Assembly (NCBI GenBank): GCA_003427395.1
Contig: BFEA01000405.1
Coordinates: 336,000-366,444, forward strand
Origin: Chara braunii
Lineage: Eukaryota > Streptophyta > Charophyceae > Charales > Characeae
Direction of reading: 5' to 3'
DNA length: 30,445 bases
A program made the position numbers and the translations under genes. Of this stretch, positions 30,412-30,445 are shown one piece after another. How positions within the stretch are numbered: position 1 is the stretch's first letter; each line of letters opens with the position of its first letter. The notes beneath the pieces were generated by a model. The model did not search any database, was not told the DNA's origin, and saw nothing but the letters and a program-made list of their open reading frames with translations.

Positions 30412-30445
30412 TGTCTCTTATACACATCTAGATGTGTATAAGAGA
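30412..30445. other. Nextera mate-pair junction adapter (artefact)
   Basis: tgtctcttatacacatct followed directly by agatgtgtataagaga is the Tn5 mosaic end joined head-to-head with its reverse complement, i.e. the circularisation junction of Nextera mate-pair libraries, missing only the outermost bases. It is not genomic sequence and marks an untrimmed contig end. Confidence 0.95.

Noticed and set aside
1-30445. tRNA, rRNA or CRISPR loci
   Set aside because: No cloverleaf with an intact T-arm, no rRNA-like sequence and no evenly spaced identical repeats with unique spacers were seen.
1-30445. Firm species assignment to a charophyte alga
   Set aside because: General resemblance only; no marker gene in the window can settle it.

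Overview
The window looks like repeat-dense nuclear DNA of a eukaryote, not a bacterium. The evidence is one clear GT-AG intron, eukaryotic mobile-element families (a Helitron-type Pif1 helicase and a YIDD-box reverse transcriptase), long CA/GT/CT/TA microsatellites, several satellite arrays and very low gene density. A green-lineage host such as a charophyte alga is my guess from general resemblance only; nothing in the sequence proves the species. No intact, ordinary host gene was found. The recognisable coding material is mobile-element-like and most of it is broken.

Layout. (1) 160-2457, minus: a disrupted gene of the family I know as DUF7869-type ('GMDQ-K' and 'QLFSLI' blocks). (2) 2640-4350: tandem satellites rich in a 22-bp spaced palindrome. 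(3) 4434-11995, plus: the main item, a 7.5-kb stretch of old coding sequence. In order it has an unknown N-terminal domain, a ParB-like domain, a degenerate beta-class DNA-methylase-like domain with a long repeat-bearing tail, a 143-bp GT-AG intron, a small downstream exon, and a Ulp1/C48 cysteine-protease domain. Several in-frame stops and two frame changes interrupt it, so this copy is probably dead. The domains keep one order and strand, which suggests one large gene or one element. (4) 12.0-15.0 kb: direct repeats and a roughly 275-bp tandem array. (5) 15.0-20.1 kb: simple repeats, a poly-G-containing duplication, a 26-bp minisatellite and no supportable gene.

(6) 20.1-30.4 kb: nested mobile-element debris. 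Pieces of one Helitron-type helicase lie on the minus strand at 28.34-27.53 kb and again at 22.16-21.94 kb. The second begins almost where the first leaves off, so about 5.3 kb appears to have been inserted inside that gene. The intervening DNA holds a 267-codon reverse-transcriptase fragment (minus), G-poor DNA, CA microsatellites and a GC-rich fold-back. Four short non-autonomous-looking elements (about 20.12-20.44, 20.63-21.19, 26.77-27.29 and 28.60-28.95 kb) share an AT-rich core by eye, but each has terminal regions built from its own GC-rich word. The last 34 bases match a Nextera mate-pair junction adapter and are not genomic.

The two most novel patterns are the ParB-like/methylase-like/Ulp1 gene with the 22-bp palindromes around it, and the element family with a shared core and variable terminal words. 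Everything was read by eye; no database search or alignment program was run.
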